A DNA stretch of 64,000 nucleotides from an uncultured Collinsella sp. Its GTDB lineage: Bacteria; Actinomycetota; Coriobacteriia; Coriobacteriales; Coriobacteriaceae. A model generated the notes under the pieces. That model was given only the letters and a program-made list of their open reading frames with translations. It was not told the origin of the DNA and did no database searches. The stretch lies in NCBI GenBank assembly GCA_900549135.1, contig URNI01000001.1, positions 1 to 64,000 of the forward strand, written 5' to 3'. Position numbers and translations under genes: made by a program. Below are positions 1 through 8,617 of this stretch, in pieces; position 1 is the first letter of the stretch; each line of letters begins with the position of its first letter.

Positions 1-1731
1 GGCGAAGTTTTTAAGGTCGATGCGTCTGGCTATGCGGACATCGTCAAGCAAGTGCGCAATGCCGAGTTTTCGCGCGACCTGGATGAGCGTGTGAAGGCAG
101 TCCAGCGCGAGGGCGAGCAGGCACTGGAACTTGAGCGCTCGCGTTCGACGGCTGCCTTGCAAAAGGCAGAGTCTCAGCGCAACGCTCAGCTTGTCGAGCA
201 GAAGAACGCCGCGGAGCAGAAGCTGGCACAAGAGGTTGCCAAGCGCGATGCCGAGCTTTCCGAGCTGCGCGCCAAGCTCGAGGGCGCTGCCGCAGAGCGC
301 GAGAGCGCAAGCCAGCGCGCGGCGGTTGAGGCCCGTGCCGACGCTCAAAAGGAGAATGCCGAGCTTCAGCGAAAAATCGACAATTTGCGTGCGCAGCTGG
401 AGCGTAAAGATGACGAAGCCAAGCTCGTCGAGTCGGCGGCGCGCAATGCTGCTCAAAACGATTTGGCTGCACGCGATGCGCAGATTGCCGAATTGCAGGC
501 AAAGCTCTCTGCGGCGGACAAGGCCCAGGAGATGGCGCTTGCCGCCGCCGCGGCCGAGTCGCAGCGTGAGCTCGATGCCGCTCGCGGCGAGGCCGAGCGC
601 GCGCTTACTGACTATCGCGCGAAGGTGCAAGAGAAGTTTTCTGCCGCAAAGGCTCAGTCCGAGCAAGAGGCCGAGGGCCTGCGTGCCCAGCTGCGCGAGC
701 AGGAGCTGATGGCAAAAATGAACCTGTCAGAGGCGGTCGCCGCGGCGGAGCGAGAGCGCGATGAGGCACGTGCCAAACTGACGAGCGAGCTGGCGGTGCG
801 CGATTCTCGCGAGGAGCAAGCCAAGGCGGCATACGAGCTCGAGCTTGCGCAGGCCAAGCGCGCGAGCGATGACCTGATTCGCTACAAGGATGAAGAGATT
901 GAGCGCCTTAAGGACATGAAGGTCCGCCTGTCCACCAAGATGGTGGGCGAGTCGCTCGAGCAGCACTGCGAGACCGAGTTTAACCGTCTGCGCATGACGG
1001 CGTTTCCTAACGCGTACTTCGAGAAAGATAACGATGCGTCCGAGGGCACCAAGGGCGACTTTATCTTCCGCGAGTGCGACGCAAGCGGTAACGAGGTCAT
1101 TTCGATTATGTTCGAGATGAAAAACGAGAACGATGAGACCGCGACCAAGCACAAGAACGAGGACTTCTTTAAGAAACTCGACCACGATCGCCGCCAAAAG
1201 GGCTGCGAGTACGCGGTGCTCTGCACGTTGCTCGAACCCGAGAGCGAGCTTTACAACGCCGGCATCGTGGACGTGAGCTATCGCTACGAGAAGATGTACG
1301 TGATTCGCCCACAGTTCTTTATTCCCATGATCACGCTTCTTCGCAACGCCGCCATGGGTTCGCTGCGCTATAAGCAGGAACTGGCGGAGTACAAACAGCA
1401 GAATATCGACGTCACGAGCTTCGAAGCCAAGATGGAAAAGTTCAAGAATGATTTCGGTCGCAACTACGAGATCGCGAGCCGCAAGTTCCAAACGGCGATT
1501 GATGAGATCGACAAGACGATTAGCCATCTGCAGAAAACCAAGGAGGCGTTGCTGTCCTCCGAGAACAATCTGCGCCTAGCCAACAAGAAGGCCGACGATC
1601 TTACCATTCGCAAGCTCACGTGGGGCAACAAGACCATGAAGGCCGCGTTTGACGAGGCGCGCGGGGCTGCGACGGAGACAAACGATGAGCCCGCCGAGGC
1701 GGATTCATATGAGGTCGAGGATGCCGAGTAA
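1..1731 (+). CDS. DUF2130 domain protein, 5' end outside window
   Basis: The frame is open from base 1, so the gene enters from the left; 576 codons are visible before the TAA. The first in-window start codon, GTG at 52, lies inside conserved sequence ([18 protein letters not shown] just before it), so it is not the real start. About 270 residues of Glu/Ala/Arg/Lys-rich coiled coil follow. A globular C-terminal domain then shows [32 protein letters not shown] and [12 protein letters not shown], which are hallmarks of DUF2130. A second short coiled coil and an acidic tail end the protein. The family has no firmly established function; a nuclease-like fold has been suggested, which I cannot confirm. 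A bidirectional terminator lies 20 bp downstream. Confidence 0.85.
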   Translation, partial: GEVFKVDASGYADIVKQVRNAEFSRDLDERVKAVQREGEQALELERSRSTAALQKAESQRNAQLVEQKNAAEQKLAQEVAKRDAELSELRAKLEGAAAERESASQRAAVEARADAQKENAELQRKIDNLRAQLERKDDEAKLVESAARNAAQNDLAARDAQIAELQAKLSAADKAQEMALAAAAAESQRELDAARGEAERALTDYRAKVQEKFSAAKAQSEQEAEGLRAQLREQELMAKMNLSEAVAAAERERDEARAKLTSELAVRDSREEQAKAAYELELAQAKRASDDLIRYKDEEIERLKDMKVRLSTKMVGESLEQHCETEFNRLRMTAFPNAYFEKDNDASEGTKGDFIFRECDASGNEVISIMFEMKNENDETATKHKNEDFFKKLDHDRRQKGCEYAVLCTLLEPESELYNAGIVDVSYRYEKMYVIRPQFFIPMITLLRNAAMGSLRYKQELAEYKQQNIDVTSFEAKMEKFKNDFGRNYEIASRKFQTAIDEIDKTISHLQKTKEALLSSENNLRLANKKADDLTIRKLTWGNKTMKAAFDEARGAATETNDEPAEADSYEVEDAE

Positions 1732-1750
1732 GGCATAGCGTATAGTGCAA

Positions 1751-1788
1751 AAGTGGGGCCGCTGGCGATGTTGCCAGCGGTCCCACTT
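1751..1788. terminator. Bidirectional terminator between convergent genes
   Basis: A 16-bp stem (AAGTGGGGCCGCTGGC paired with GCCAGCGGTCCCACTT, one G-U pair) encloses the 6-nt loop GATGTT. It sits between the DUF2130 gene on plus and the helicase gene on minus. The run AAAA before the left arm gives a T tract for minus-strand transcription, so it suits the helicase best. Confidence 0.75.
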
Positions 1789-1810
1789 CATTTCGTTCCA
1801 GTATGTACGG

Positions 1811-4492
1811 CTAGTCCTCGAGCAGGTCCTCGATAAAGCCGACGCGGTAGTTTTTGAAGATGACCTCGCCACCGTCTTGCGTGGCGTCCAGATCGACATC
1901 GCCCATGATGCCAAAATCGTGGTCGCCGTCCTCGTCGGCAAAGATCTGGTGCACGTGCCATACGTGCGCGGTCTTCTCGTCGGACTCGTCGATGGAAAAC
2001 ATCGCGGCGCTGCGGGCATCTCCGTCGGTGAGGATTTCCTCGTGCTGCTCGTGGTAAGCGTCGAGTGCTTTTTGCCAGCGGATCTCGCTCATGCCCCAGT
2101 TGTCGTCGAGCTCGCCCAGGTCGCGAACGTGCTCGCGGGCGGCAAGGGTCACGCGGCGGAAGAGCGCGTTGCGCACCAACAGCGTGCAGCCGCGACGGTC
2201 CGCCACGACCTCGTCGATGCCCTGCGGCGGCGCAGCATCGAGGGCTGCCGGGTTGCCGGCGTTCTCCCACTCGTCCACCAGGCTCGAGTCCACCGAGCGC
2301 ACCACAAAGCCCAGCCACGAGATAATGTCGCGCAGACGCTCGTCGCGCTTCTCGATGGGTACGGTGCGGTCAAGTGAACGGTAAGCCTCTGCCAGGTAGC
2401 GCAGCAGAATGCCCTCGGAGCGGGCGATGCCGAGCTTTTGGATATAGCCCTTGAAGTCGCTCGCGCTCTCCAGCATGTCGCGCAGGACGCTCTTGGGCGA
2501 GAGCTGATAGTCGTTGGCCCAGGGTACTTCCTGGCAGTACTTGTCAAAGGCGGCGTCGAGTAGGTCCTCGAGCGGCTTTTCGTATGTGACGTCCTGAATG
2601 CGCTCCAGACGTTCCTCGTACTCTATGCCGTCGGCCTTCATCTCGGCCATAGCACGATCGCGCGCGGCGCGCTCCTGTGCGCGCAATACCTGCTTGGGAT
2701 CCTCGAGCGTGGCCTCGACCATCGAGATCAGATCCATGGTATAGGTCTCACTCTCGGGGTCGAGCAGCTCCAGCGCGGCAAGCAAAAACGGCGAGAGCGG
2801 CTGGTCGAGCGCAAAGTCCTCGGGCAGATCGACCGTCAGTGCATAGTCGATGTCTGGCGCGGCGTCAGTCGGGGCGTCGGGCGCGGGCGGCACCTCGGTG
2901 CGAACGACGACGCCGGAATCGATGAGCGTGGCGAAGATTTCGTCGGCGCGAACCTCGAGCTTGGCCTTTTCCTCGGAGGTCTGCAGGCTTGTCTCGATGA
3001 GGTCGTGTATACGGGCTCGGGCATCGCCGCCCTGCTCGACCACGCTAATCACCATGGAGTGCGTGATACGCAGGCGCGGTTTGAGTGTCTCGGGCTGCGT
3101 CTCGATCAGACGCTCAAAGGTCTGCTTGTTCCAGGTGACAAAGCCCTCGGGGGCCTTTTTCTTTTTAATTTTACGGAGCTTCTTGGGGTCGTCGCCCGCC
3201 TTGGCCATGAGCTTGGCGTTCTCGATCTCGTGCTCCGGGGCCTCGGCAATCACCATGCCCTCGGTATCGAAGCCCGAGCGGCCGGCGCGACCGGCAATCT
3301 GATGGAACTCGCGGGCGCGCAGACGACGCATCTTGTAACCATCGAACTTGGTGAGCGCGGTGAGCACTACGGTGTGGATGGGTACGTTGATGCCGACGCC
3401 GAGTGTGTCGGTGCCGCAGATGACGGGCAGTAGGCCCTGCTGCGCCAGGCGCTCGACCAGGAGGCGATAGCGCGGCAACATGCCAGCATGGTGCACGCCG
3501 ACGCCGCAGCCGAGCAAGCGCTTGAGGATCTTGCCGAAAGCCGTGGAGAAGCTCGTGCCTTTGGCGGCTTCCTTAATAGCCTCGCGCTGCTCCTTGGTGG
3601 CAATGCCAAAGTTGGCGAGCGACTGTGCCGTCGCAAGGGCGGCATCCTGGCTAAAGTGCACGATATAGAGCGGGGCCTCGTCACGGCGCATGGCGAGCTC
3701 GACCGTGCCCTCGAGGGAGGTCGTCACATAGTCGTAGCTCAGCGGAACAGGGCGCGGGGCGTCGACAACCAAGTCGCAAGTAGCGCCGGTGTGTTCCTCG
3801 AGTGAGGCGGCGATGGCGGTGACATCGCCGAGCGTGGCGCTCATGAGCATGAATTGCGTGTGGGGCAGGGTGAGCAGCGGCACCTGCCAGGCCCAACCGC
3901 GGTCGGGGTCGGCAAAGTAGTGGAACTCGTCCATGGCCACGCAGCCCACGTCGGCATCTTCGCCCTCGCGCAGTGCGTCGTTGGCAAGGATTTCGGCCGT
4001 GCAGCAGATGACGGGTGCCTTGGTGTTGATATGCGTATCGCCGGTGATCATGCCGACGTTATCGCGGCCGAGCACCTGCACAAGGTCGAAAAACTTTTCG
4101 CTGACCAGAGCCTTGATGGGGGCCGTGTAATAACAGCGCTTGCCTTGCGCCATGCCCATAAAGAGCATGCCTAGCGCGACAAGCGACTTGCCCGATCCGG
4201 TCGGTGTTCCCAAAATGACATGGTCACCGGCGGCTAGATCCATGAGGGCCTCTTCCTGGTGGTCCCACAGCTCAATACCGCGGTCGCTTGTCCATTCAAA
4301 GAAGCGTTCGAAGGCCTGATCGGGCGTGAGCCATGGTTCGGGCTCGCTACCATCCTCGGGCTCCCACCAGGTGGGGGAGAGCGCGCCGAGCGAGCCGAAT
4401 TCGGCTTCGGTTCTCGTGCCGCCCGAGAACGAGCTGGCGGCGCCGGCGCCAGAAACGGTGCTGGCGGCGGTATCTGTCGTGGTCTGTGCCAT
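1811..4492 (-). CDS. Ski2-like DExH-box helicase with DUF3516-type C-terminus
   Basis: An 893-residue SF2 helicase. Motif I is GTPTGSGKS (residues 95-103), motif II DEFH (188-191), motif III SATL (218-221) and motif VI QIAGRAGR (398-405). The DEFH box and length place it with Ski2/Mtr4-like RNA/DNA helicases. The long C-terminal half after residue 450 fits the actinobacterial DUF3516 helicases. The frame is open to 4651, but the ATG at 4492 (MAQTTTD) is preferred: GAGAAAG lies about 6 nt upstream, and the extra N-terminus would run through an intergenic repeat. The N-terminal 35 residues are Ala/Ser/Thr-rich and probably disordered. The substrate is unknown; RNA turnover or repair are both possible. 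It lies downstream of trmB on the same strand, with 310 bp between. Confidence 0.88.
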   Translation of the reverse strand: MAQTTTDTAASTVSGAGAASSFSGGTRTEAEFGSLGALSPTWWEPEDGSEPEPWLTPDQAFERFFEWTSDRGIELWDHQEEALMDLAAGDHVILGTPTGSGKSLVALGMLFMGMAQGKRCYYTAPIKALVSEKFFDLVQVLGRDNVGMITGDTHINTKAPVICCTAEILANDALREGEDADVGCVAMDEFHYFADPDRGWAWQVPLLTLPHTQFMLMSATLGDVTAIAASLEEHTGATCDLVVDAPRPVPLSYDYVTTSLEGTVELAMRRDEAPLYIVHFSQDAALATAQSLANFGIATKEQREAIKEAAKGTSFSTAFGKILKRLLGCGVGVHHAGMLPRYRLLVERLAQQGLLPVICGTDTLGVGINVPIHTVVLTALTKFDGYKMRRLRAREFHQIAGRAGRSGFDTEGMVIAEAPEHEIENAKLMAKAGDDPKKLRKIKKKKAPEGFVTWNKQTFERLIETQPETLKPRLRITHSMVISVVEQGGDARARIHDLIETSLQTSEEKAKLEVRADEIFATLIDSGVVVRTEVPPAPDAPTDAAPDIDYALTVDLPEDFALDQPLSPFLLAALELLDPESETYTMDLISMVEATLEDPKQVLRAQERAARDRAMAEMKADGIEYEERLERIQDVTYEKPLEDLLDAAFDKYCQEVPWANDYQLSPKSVLRDMLESASDFKGYIQKLGIARSEGILLRYLAEAYRSLDRTVPIEKRDERLRDIISWLGFVVRSVDSSLVDEWENAGNPAALDAAPPQGIDEVVADRRGCTLLVRNALFRRVTLAAREHVRDLGELDDNWGMSEIRWQKALDAYHEQHEEILTDGDARSAAMFSIDESDEKTAHVWHVHQIFADEDGDHDFGIMGDVDLDATQDGGEVIFKNYRVGFIEDLLED

Positions 4493-4615
4493 GTGGTTGC
4501 TTTCTCTCGCCGTTTGTCCGCCAACTATTATGGCGTAGCGGCGGCGCGGGGTGCCAGCGCGCGAGAAAATGCAGGAAATGGGCGTTCTGCCCGGCCGTTT
4601 GGTGCGGTTGCCAGC

Positions 4616-4736
4616 TAAGTGAGTAGACTTTTTGCGATGTCGCGAGCACATGGCTTTTGCACAAGGGCTCTACCTGCGGTTTTATTTTTCGCTATGCGGG
4701 TTGTGCTTGGCTATTGCAAAAAAGTCTACTCACTTA
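4616..4736. repeat. Intergenic inverted repeat, 20/21-nt arms
   Basis: TAAGTGAGTAGACTTTTTGC at 4616-4635 is mirrored at 4716-4736 by the same sequence with one extra A in the A tract. The 80-bp interior has further weak symmetry near the arms (GAGCACA against TGTGCTT). It fills most of the 310-bp gap between trmB and the helicase gene. It could be a dispersed palindromic element or a transcription stop for trmB. No second copy was seen in the window. Confidence 0.7.
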
Positions 4737-4802
4737 GGCTTGAGGGTCGTTCGCCGGCGCCTATTCGCGCTTGTTTGTCGACATCGCGACCATCAGAAGC
4801 CC

Positions 4803-5642
4803 CTAGGACTCTTGCGGCAGACGCTTCTTGCCCTTGCGGGCGCGGTTTTTAAAGTTCTCGACGGCCTCTTCCATGCCGAGGGGCACATAGGTAAGCTTAT
4901 CGAGGTTATCGGGCAGGTAGCAGGCAAGGCTTTGCTCCTGCGCTCGGCCTGCTGCGAGTTGCTCTTCGGTAGGCTTCTCGCCGGGTGTGGCACAAATGCC
5001 GTAGACGACGGCACCCATCTCGCGCGTGCGGCACTCGTACTCGGTCTCGGGATGCTCGGGATGGTCGCGGCGCACGTCATCGCTTACCCAAAGTGTGTCG
5101 TAGCCCGCCGCGGCAAACTGCCCCAGGGCGTAGTCGCGCAACGGCTTGCTGTCGGTGCGCAGCGTGACGGTAGCGCCGGCTGCAAAGAGCGGGCGGTACA
5201 GCATTAGGTGGTCGACATGGACGAGTCGCTTTTTGGCGTACTTGGCCTTGGGCTGCGGCGTGGGAAAGTTGATGGTGATGGCATCGAGCTCGCCTGTGGC
5301 AAATAGCTGCGGCAGCGATGCGGCGCCTCGAGGCAGAACGAGTGCGTTGGTCAGTTCATGCTCGCAGATTTTCTGTGCGGCATAGGCGATGCAGATGGGC
5401 TCTTGGTCCATACCGATAAAGAGGGTGTCGGGCTCGCGGCGAGCGCGCTCGACCAGATAGGTGCCTTTGCCGCAGCCCAGATCCAGATGAAGGCGGGTGA
5501 ACGAGACGCTGCCAACTGGCGCGCAAGCCGCGCGCCAATCTCCGGCATAGGCCTCGGGGTTCGTCTCAATCGCATCGGCGTAACGCTCCAGGCGCTCCTC
5601 GAGCACAAAGTTCTTAGGCGTGCGAACGTGGACGGCTCCCAT
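4803..5642 (-). CDS. trmB: tRNA (guanine-N7-)-methyltransferase
   Basis: A 279-residue SAM-dependent methyltransferase of the TrmB family, which makes m7G46 in the tRNA variable loop. The SAM-binding glycine motif is LDLGCGKGTYL. The family motif NFPTPQPKAKYAKKRLV corresponds to the usual NFPDPWPK..H.KRR, with Pro-Gln for Pro-Trp. The TEYE element is present near the C-terminus (ETEYECRTREMG). A C-terminal extension of about 70 residues, ending in basic sequence (KNRARKGKKRLP), is longer than in typical TrmB. The ATG at 5642 follows AAGGAG with good spacing. Next upstream on the same strand is the Trm9-like methyltransferase gene, so the two may be co-transcribed. Confidence 0.85.
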   Translation of the reverse strand: MGAVHVRTPKNFVLEERLERYADAIETNPEAYAGDWRAACAPVGSVSFTRLHLDLGCGKGTYLVERARREPDTLFIGMDQEPICIAYAAQKICEHELTNALVLPRGAASLPQLFATGELDAITINFPTPQPKAKYAKKRLVHVDHLMLYRPLFAAGATVTLRTDSKPLRDYALGQFAAAGYDTLWVSDDVRRDHPEHPETEYECRTREMGAVVYGICATPGEKPTEEQLAAGRAQEQSLACYLPDNLDKLTYVPLGMEEAVENFKNRARKGKKRLPQES

Positions 5643-5760
5643 GAGGCTCCTTGGTCATAAGTTTGGAACGCATAGCTGCACGTTCCGTCAATGGATTGAA
5701 AAAGGGCGGGCATAGCTTGCCCGAAAGATGCGGTGCAGCCCGGCGGCGAGTCGCCGATAC

Positions 5761-6633
5761 CTACAGGCGCTTGAGAATCACATAGCGGTTGAGCTCGCCG
5801 CTGCGACCGTCGGCATGGAAACGCTCAAGCTCGCGCACGGGGACCTCGCCACTCTTGTAGAACGTACGGACGCCGCGCACCAGGTCGGTGATCTGCTGAT
5901 CGTCAAAGTGATGACAATAGCGGTAGGCGTGGCGGTCGTTTTGCCAGCCGATGAGGTGGTCGCCGGCTTCAAACTGCGCGGAATCGTAACCCTCAAACGG
6001 CGGGGTGAGCTCGGCGCGGGCCTCGGCGCGAACAGCCTTGCGCGCCATGCGCTCGTCGTTCATAAACTCCCAAAAGCTGATGGCGATGATGCCGCCCGGG
6101 CGCGTCTGGCGCACCAGAGCGTCGAGCACGCGTACACGGTACTCGCACGACGGCACATGGTGCATAAAGCCAAAGCAGACCGAGATGTCGGCGAGCGGGG
6201 CGTCGAAAAGCACGTCGGGCGTCTCGGCGGGGTTGAGCTTCATAAGGGCGTCGAGCACGTCGAGTTCCTGGAAGTGCAGGTTGGGAATGCGCAGCGCGTG
6301 GCCATGTGCATCGATGGCCAGGTCTTGGCACGAGTCGACACCATAGAACTCAAACGGGCAGCTGGCATCTGCCGAGGGGTTTGCGCCATCGACGCCCTTG
6401 GCGGCAAGTGCGCCGCCGGCGGCAAAGTTCTCGAATCGCATATTGCCACAGGCAAGATCGAAGACGCGGACGGGATGCTCGATCGTGGCGACGTCGAGCT
6501 GTTCGAGCGCGATATCCATGGTGCGTACCCAGCCGGGCCACGGGGCCTGGCGCGTATCGGAAAAGGAAGCGGAGTGCTCGCGATAGAACGTGTTGTTGAG
6601 CTGGATGAGCGATGAGGCGAAATCGCGGTTCAC
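5761..6633 (-). CDS. Trm9/ALKBH8-like SAM-dependent methyltransferase
   Basis: A 290-residue class I methyltransferase. The SAM motif is VFDLACGNMRFENFA, followed by an acidic strand end (FYGVDS) and post-I/motif II-like SVCFGFMHHVPS. The N-terminus FSDTRQAPWPGW matches the diagnostic FSxTRxxPWP start of the eukaryotic Trm9/ALKBH8 family. HHxxxxxxRxxVL, RPGGIIAISFW, GDHLIGWQ and RYCHHF also fit that family, which methylates cm5U34 of tRNA to mcm5U34. The usual precursor-making enzyme, Elp3, is encoded 2 kb away. The start is GTG at 6633 behind GGAGGGAG. A less specific SAM methyltransferase remains possible, since similar folds act on many substrates. Confidence 0.7.
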   Translation of the reverse strand: MNRDFASSLIQLNNTFYREHSASFSDTRQAPWPGWVRTMDIALEQLDVATIEHPVRVFDLACGNMRFENFAAGGALAAKGVDGANPSADASCPFEFYGVDSCQDLAIDAHGHALRIPNLHFQELDVLDALMKLNPAETPDVLFDAPLADISVCFGFMHHVPSCEYRVRVLDALVRQTRPGGIIAISFWEFMNDERMARKAVRAEARAELTPPFEGYDSAQFEAGDHLIGWQNDRHAYRYCHHFDDQQITDLVRGVRTFYKSGEVPVRELERFHADGRSGELNRYVILKRL

Positions 6634-6711
6634 GGCGCGGAACTCCCTCCGTTAGCGGTGCGAAATAAACAGTACGACCATACTACCGTTAACGCCGCAA
6701 CGGGGACAACC

Positions 6712-6754
6712 GAGCTGCGGCTCATTGCTTTGTTTGGACACATTTCCGCAGCTC
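6712..6754. promoter_or_regulatory. Inverted repeat in divergent promoter region
   Basis: GAGCTGCGG (6712-6720) and CCGCAGCTC (6746-6754) form a perfect 9-bp inverted repeat with a 25-nt spacer. It lies between the divergent Trm9-like gene and the HTH regulator gene. It could be an operator or a structured leader. No clear -35/-10 pair was recognised. Confidence 0.25.
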
Positions 6755-6901
6755 ATATGTGCCCGCAACCGCCAGTTGTCAAAAATCTCACTAGAATAGG
6801 TGGCATGCTTTTGGCGGTGGCGGATAGATTTTTAACTGTGCAAGGCGCCTTAAGAACAAAAAACGGTCCGGCGGCACGGCTGGCATCACATAGGAGGAAC
6901 C

Positions 6902-7624
6902 ATGAATGTAGAAACTGCGCAGCGGCTCGCCGACCTTCGCCGCAGCAAGGGCTTTAGCCAAGAAGGGCTGGCGCGAAAGCTGGGGCTGTCGCGCCAGGCG
7001 GTTAGTAAATGGGAGCGTGCGGAGAGCTCGCCCGATACCGAGAACCTGATCTCGCTCGCCAAGCTTTATGGTGTGAGTCTGGACGAGCTGCTCAATCCGA
7101 GCGATGAGATCGAGGACGATATCGAGTTTGAGAACGAGGACCGCGCTCGTCAGCGCGAGGCCGAGGCAGCAGAGCGTGCTCGCACCCATGAGGCGGCGGC
7201 GCGCGCTACTGAGGCGGCAACACAGGCGAGCGATGCTGCGGCCAAGGCGGCGCAAGCGGCAAGCTGGAGTGCGCAGGCCGCCAATGCCGCTACGGCGCAG
7301 GCGACGAGTGGCGGCGCAGTTGGTTCGACTCCGGTGAAGGGCCCGTTCCAGTCGTTCCCGTATTGGGCCGTGTGCTGGCTGCTGTTCTTTTTACTGATGT
7401 TCCTGGTTGGTGCCAGCCCCTTTCCCGCACTGATCTTCTTTACGATTCCCATCTATCACTGGGTGGCGCGTGCGCTCGATGGTGATTGGGCACGCGGGGA
7501 TATTCAGGTTGGTCCGGCGTCGGTGGCGATCAAGGCCCAGGGGAAGGATGCTTCTGCGGAACCCGATGCTGACGTGGCTACCACGATCACCGCTGAGCCA
7601 TGTGCCAAAGAGGGTGACGAATGA
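6902..7624 (+). CDS. XRE-family HTH regulator with C-terminal membrane segments
   Basis: 240 residues. Residues 5-62 are a Cro/CI helix-turn-helix (FSQEGLARKLGLSRQAVSKWE). An Ala/Glu-rich, probably coiled-coil linker spans about 80-140. Two hydrophobic segments (WAVCWLLFFLLMFLVGA and FPALIFFTIPIYHWVA) sit around 160-195. This suggests a membrane-tethered DNA-binding protein, possibly sensing the envelope. The ATG at 6902 follows AGGAGGAACC. The stop overlaps the start of the DUF4097 gene (ATGATGA), so the two are translationally coupled. HTH regulators paired with DUF4097 or DUF1700 proteins are common in Gram-positives; the signal here is unknown. Confidence 0.8.
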   Translation: MNVETAQRLADLRRSKGFSQEGLARKLGLSRQAVSKWERAESSPDTENLISLAKLYGVSLDELLNPSDEIEDDIEFENEDRARQREAEAAERARTHEAAARATEAATQASDAAAKAAQAASWSAQAANAATAQATSGGAVGSTPVKGPFQSFPYWAVCWLLFFLLMFLVGASPFPALIFFTIPIYHWVARALDGDWARGDIQVGPASVAIKAQGKDASAEPDADVATTITAEPCAKEGDE

Positions 7625-8520
7625 TGAAGCTTTCGCATGAATCCAAGGTACGCCTGGGTGTTGGCATCGGAGCGTTTGTGCTCATTGTTGGGCTTGTCTT
7701 TGGCGTTTCGCGGACATTGATTCATTTTGATGGCCCGTGGGATCTCGACGATGTTGTATCCGGCCTGTCTGGTATGGACGATGTGGTGGGCGAGGGCAAT
7801 CTTTTGGATGACGGTAACTATTCCGCTCAGCCTCAGCAGCTTTCGAGCGAAACCTTTGATGCCGACGCGTTCACATCGCTTGACTTGGACGTGACGTCGG
7901 GCACGGTCGAGGTCAAACACGTCTCCGGCGGGCCAGTGCGCGTAATTGAAAGCGGTCGCGTGGCAACGGGGACCGTTGCCTTCGATGCGGCAACCCAGAA
8001 CCTGGCCGAAATCAAGGGCTCTACGCTCAAGATTCGCCAGTTCGATTGCGATGACGAGCGCGCCATTGACCGCACGGTTACCGTCGAACTGCCGCGCGAA
8101 GTTGCCGATAACATGGTGGGCATTACAGCGAATGTGGGATCGGGTGACCTGACGGTCGCGGGCATTGCGTGTCATGACCTCAACCTGACTTTGGACTCTG
8201 GAGACGTTGAGTTTACGGGCACCGTGACCGATACCCTGAATGCCGAGGTCGGTTCGGGCGATGTGACGTTCGAGCTCTACCAGGCCCCCGCGAAGTCGAT
8301 GGACGTGAGTGTGGGCTCGGGCGATGTGGAGATGACGGTTCCGAACTCGACGGGCTTTAAGGCGAGCCTCGCCTTGGGCAGCGGCGACTTCGAGAGCGAT
8401 TTCCTTCCGCTTGGCTACGACGGCGAGACCATTTTGAATCTTGAATTCGATAACGGCGATAAGTCTGCTGCGTATCGTTTTGAGGTCGGTTCGGGCGACA
8501 TGTCGTTTGATCCGGAGTGA
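7621..8520 (+). CDS. DUF4097-type membrane-anchored beta-repeat protein
   Basis: 299 residues. One N-terminal transmembrane helix (about 12-32) is followed by an extracytoplasmic domain. That domain holds repeated short beta-strand units: TSGTVEVKHVSG, NVGSGDLTVAG, LDSGDVEFTG, EVGSGDVTFEL, SVGSGDVEMTV and ALGSGDFESDF. Regular (G/S)SGD turns are typical of the DUF4097 putative-adhesin beta-solenoid. Such proteins are usually read as envelope-stress or surface proteins. The start overlaps the stop of the HTH regulator gene by 4 nt, and a terminator follows, so the two genes form a closed operon. ATG at 7621 or the adjacent ATG at 7624 could serve as start. Confidence 0.75.
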   Translation: MMKLSHESKVRLGVGIGAFVLIVGLVFGVSRTLIHFDGPWDLDDVVSGLSGMDDVVGEGNLLDDGNYSAQPQQLSSETFDADAFTSLDLDVTSGTVEVKHVSGGPVRVIESGRVATGTVAFDAATQNLAEIKGSTLKIRQFDCDDERAIDRTVTVELPREVADNMVGITANVGSGDLTVAGIACHDLNLTLDSGDVEFTGTVTDTLNAEVGSGDVTFELYQAPAKSMDVSVGSGDVEMTVPNSTGFKASLALGSGDFESDFLPLGYDGETILNLEFDNGDKSAAYRFEVGSGDMSFDPE

Positions 8521-8567
8521 CATGCGGTTTTCGGAGATCGGTACATATAGGCATGCTCTTTGATGGA

Positions 8568-8606
8568 GGCGCCGGAGCCGTGACGGGCTTCGGCGCCTTT
8601 GCCTTT
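8568..8606 (+). terminator. Rho-independent terminator after the HTH-DUF4097 operon
   Basis: GGCGCCGGAGCC and GGCTTCGGCGCC pair over 12 bp (one G-U) around a 6-nt loop, followed by TTTGCCTTT. It ends 12 bp before the elp3 start codon. Confidence 0.75.
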
Positions 8607-8617
8607 ACAATGGGGAC

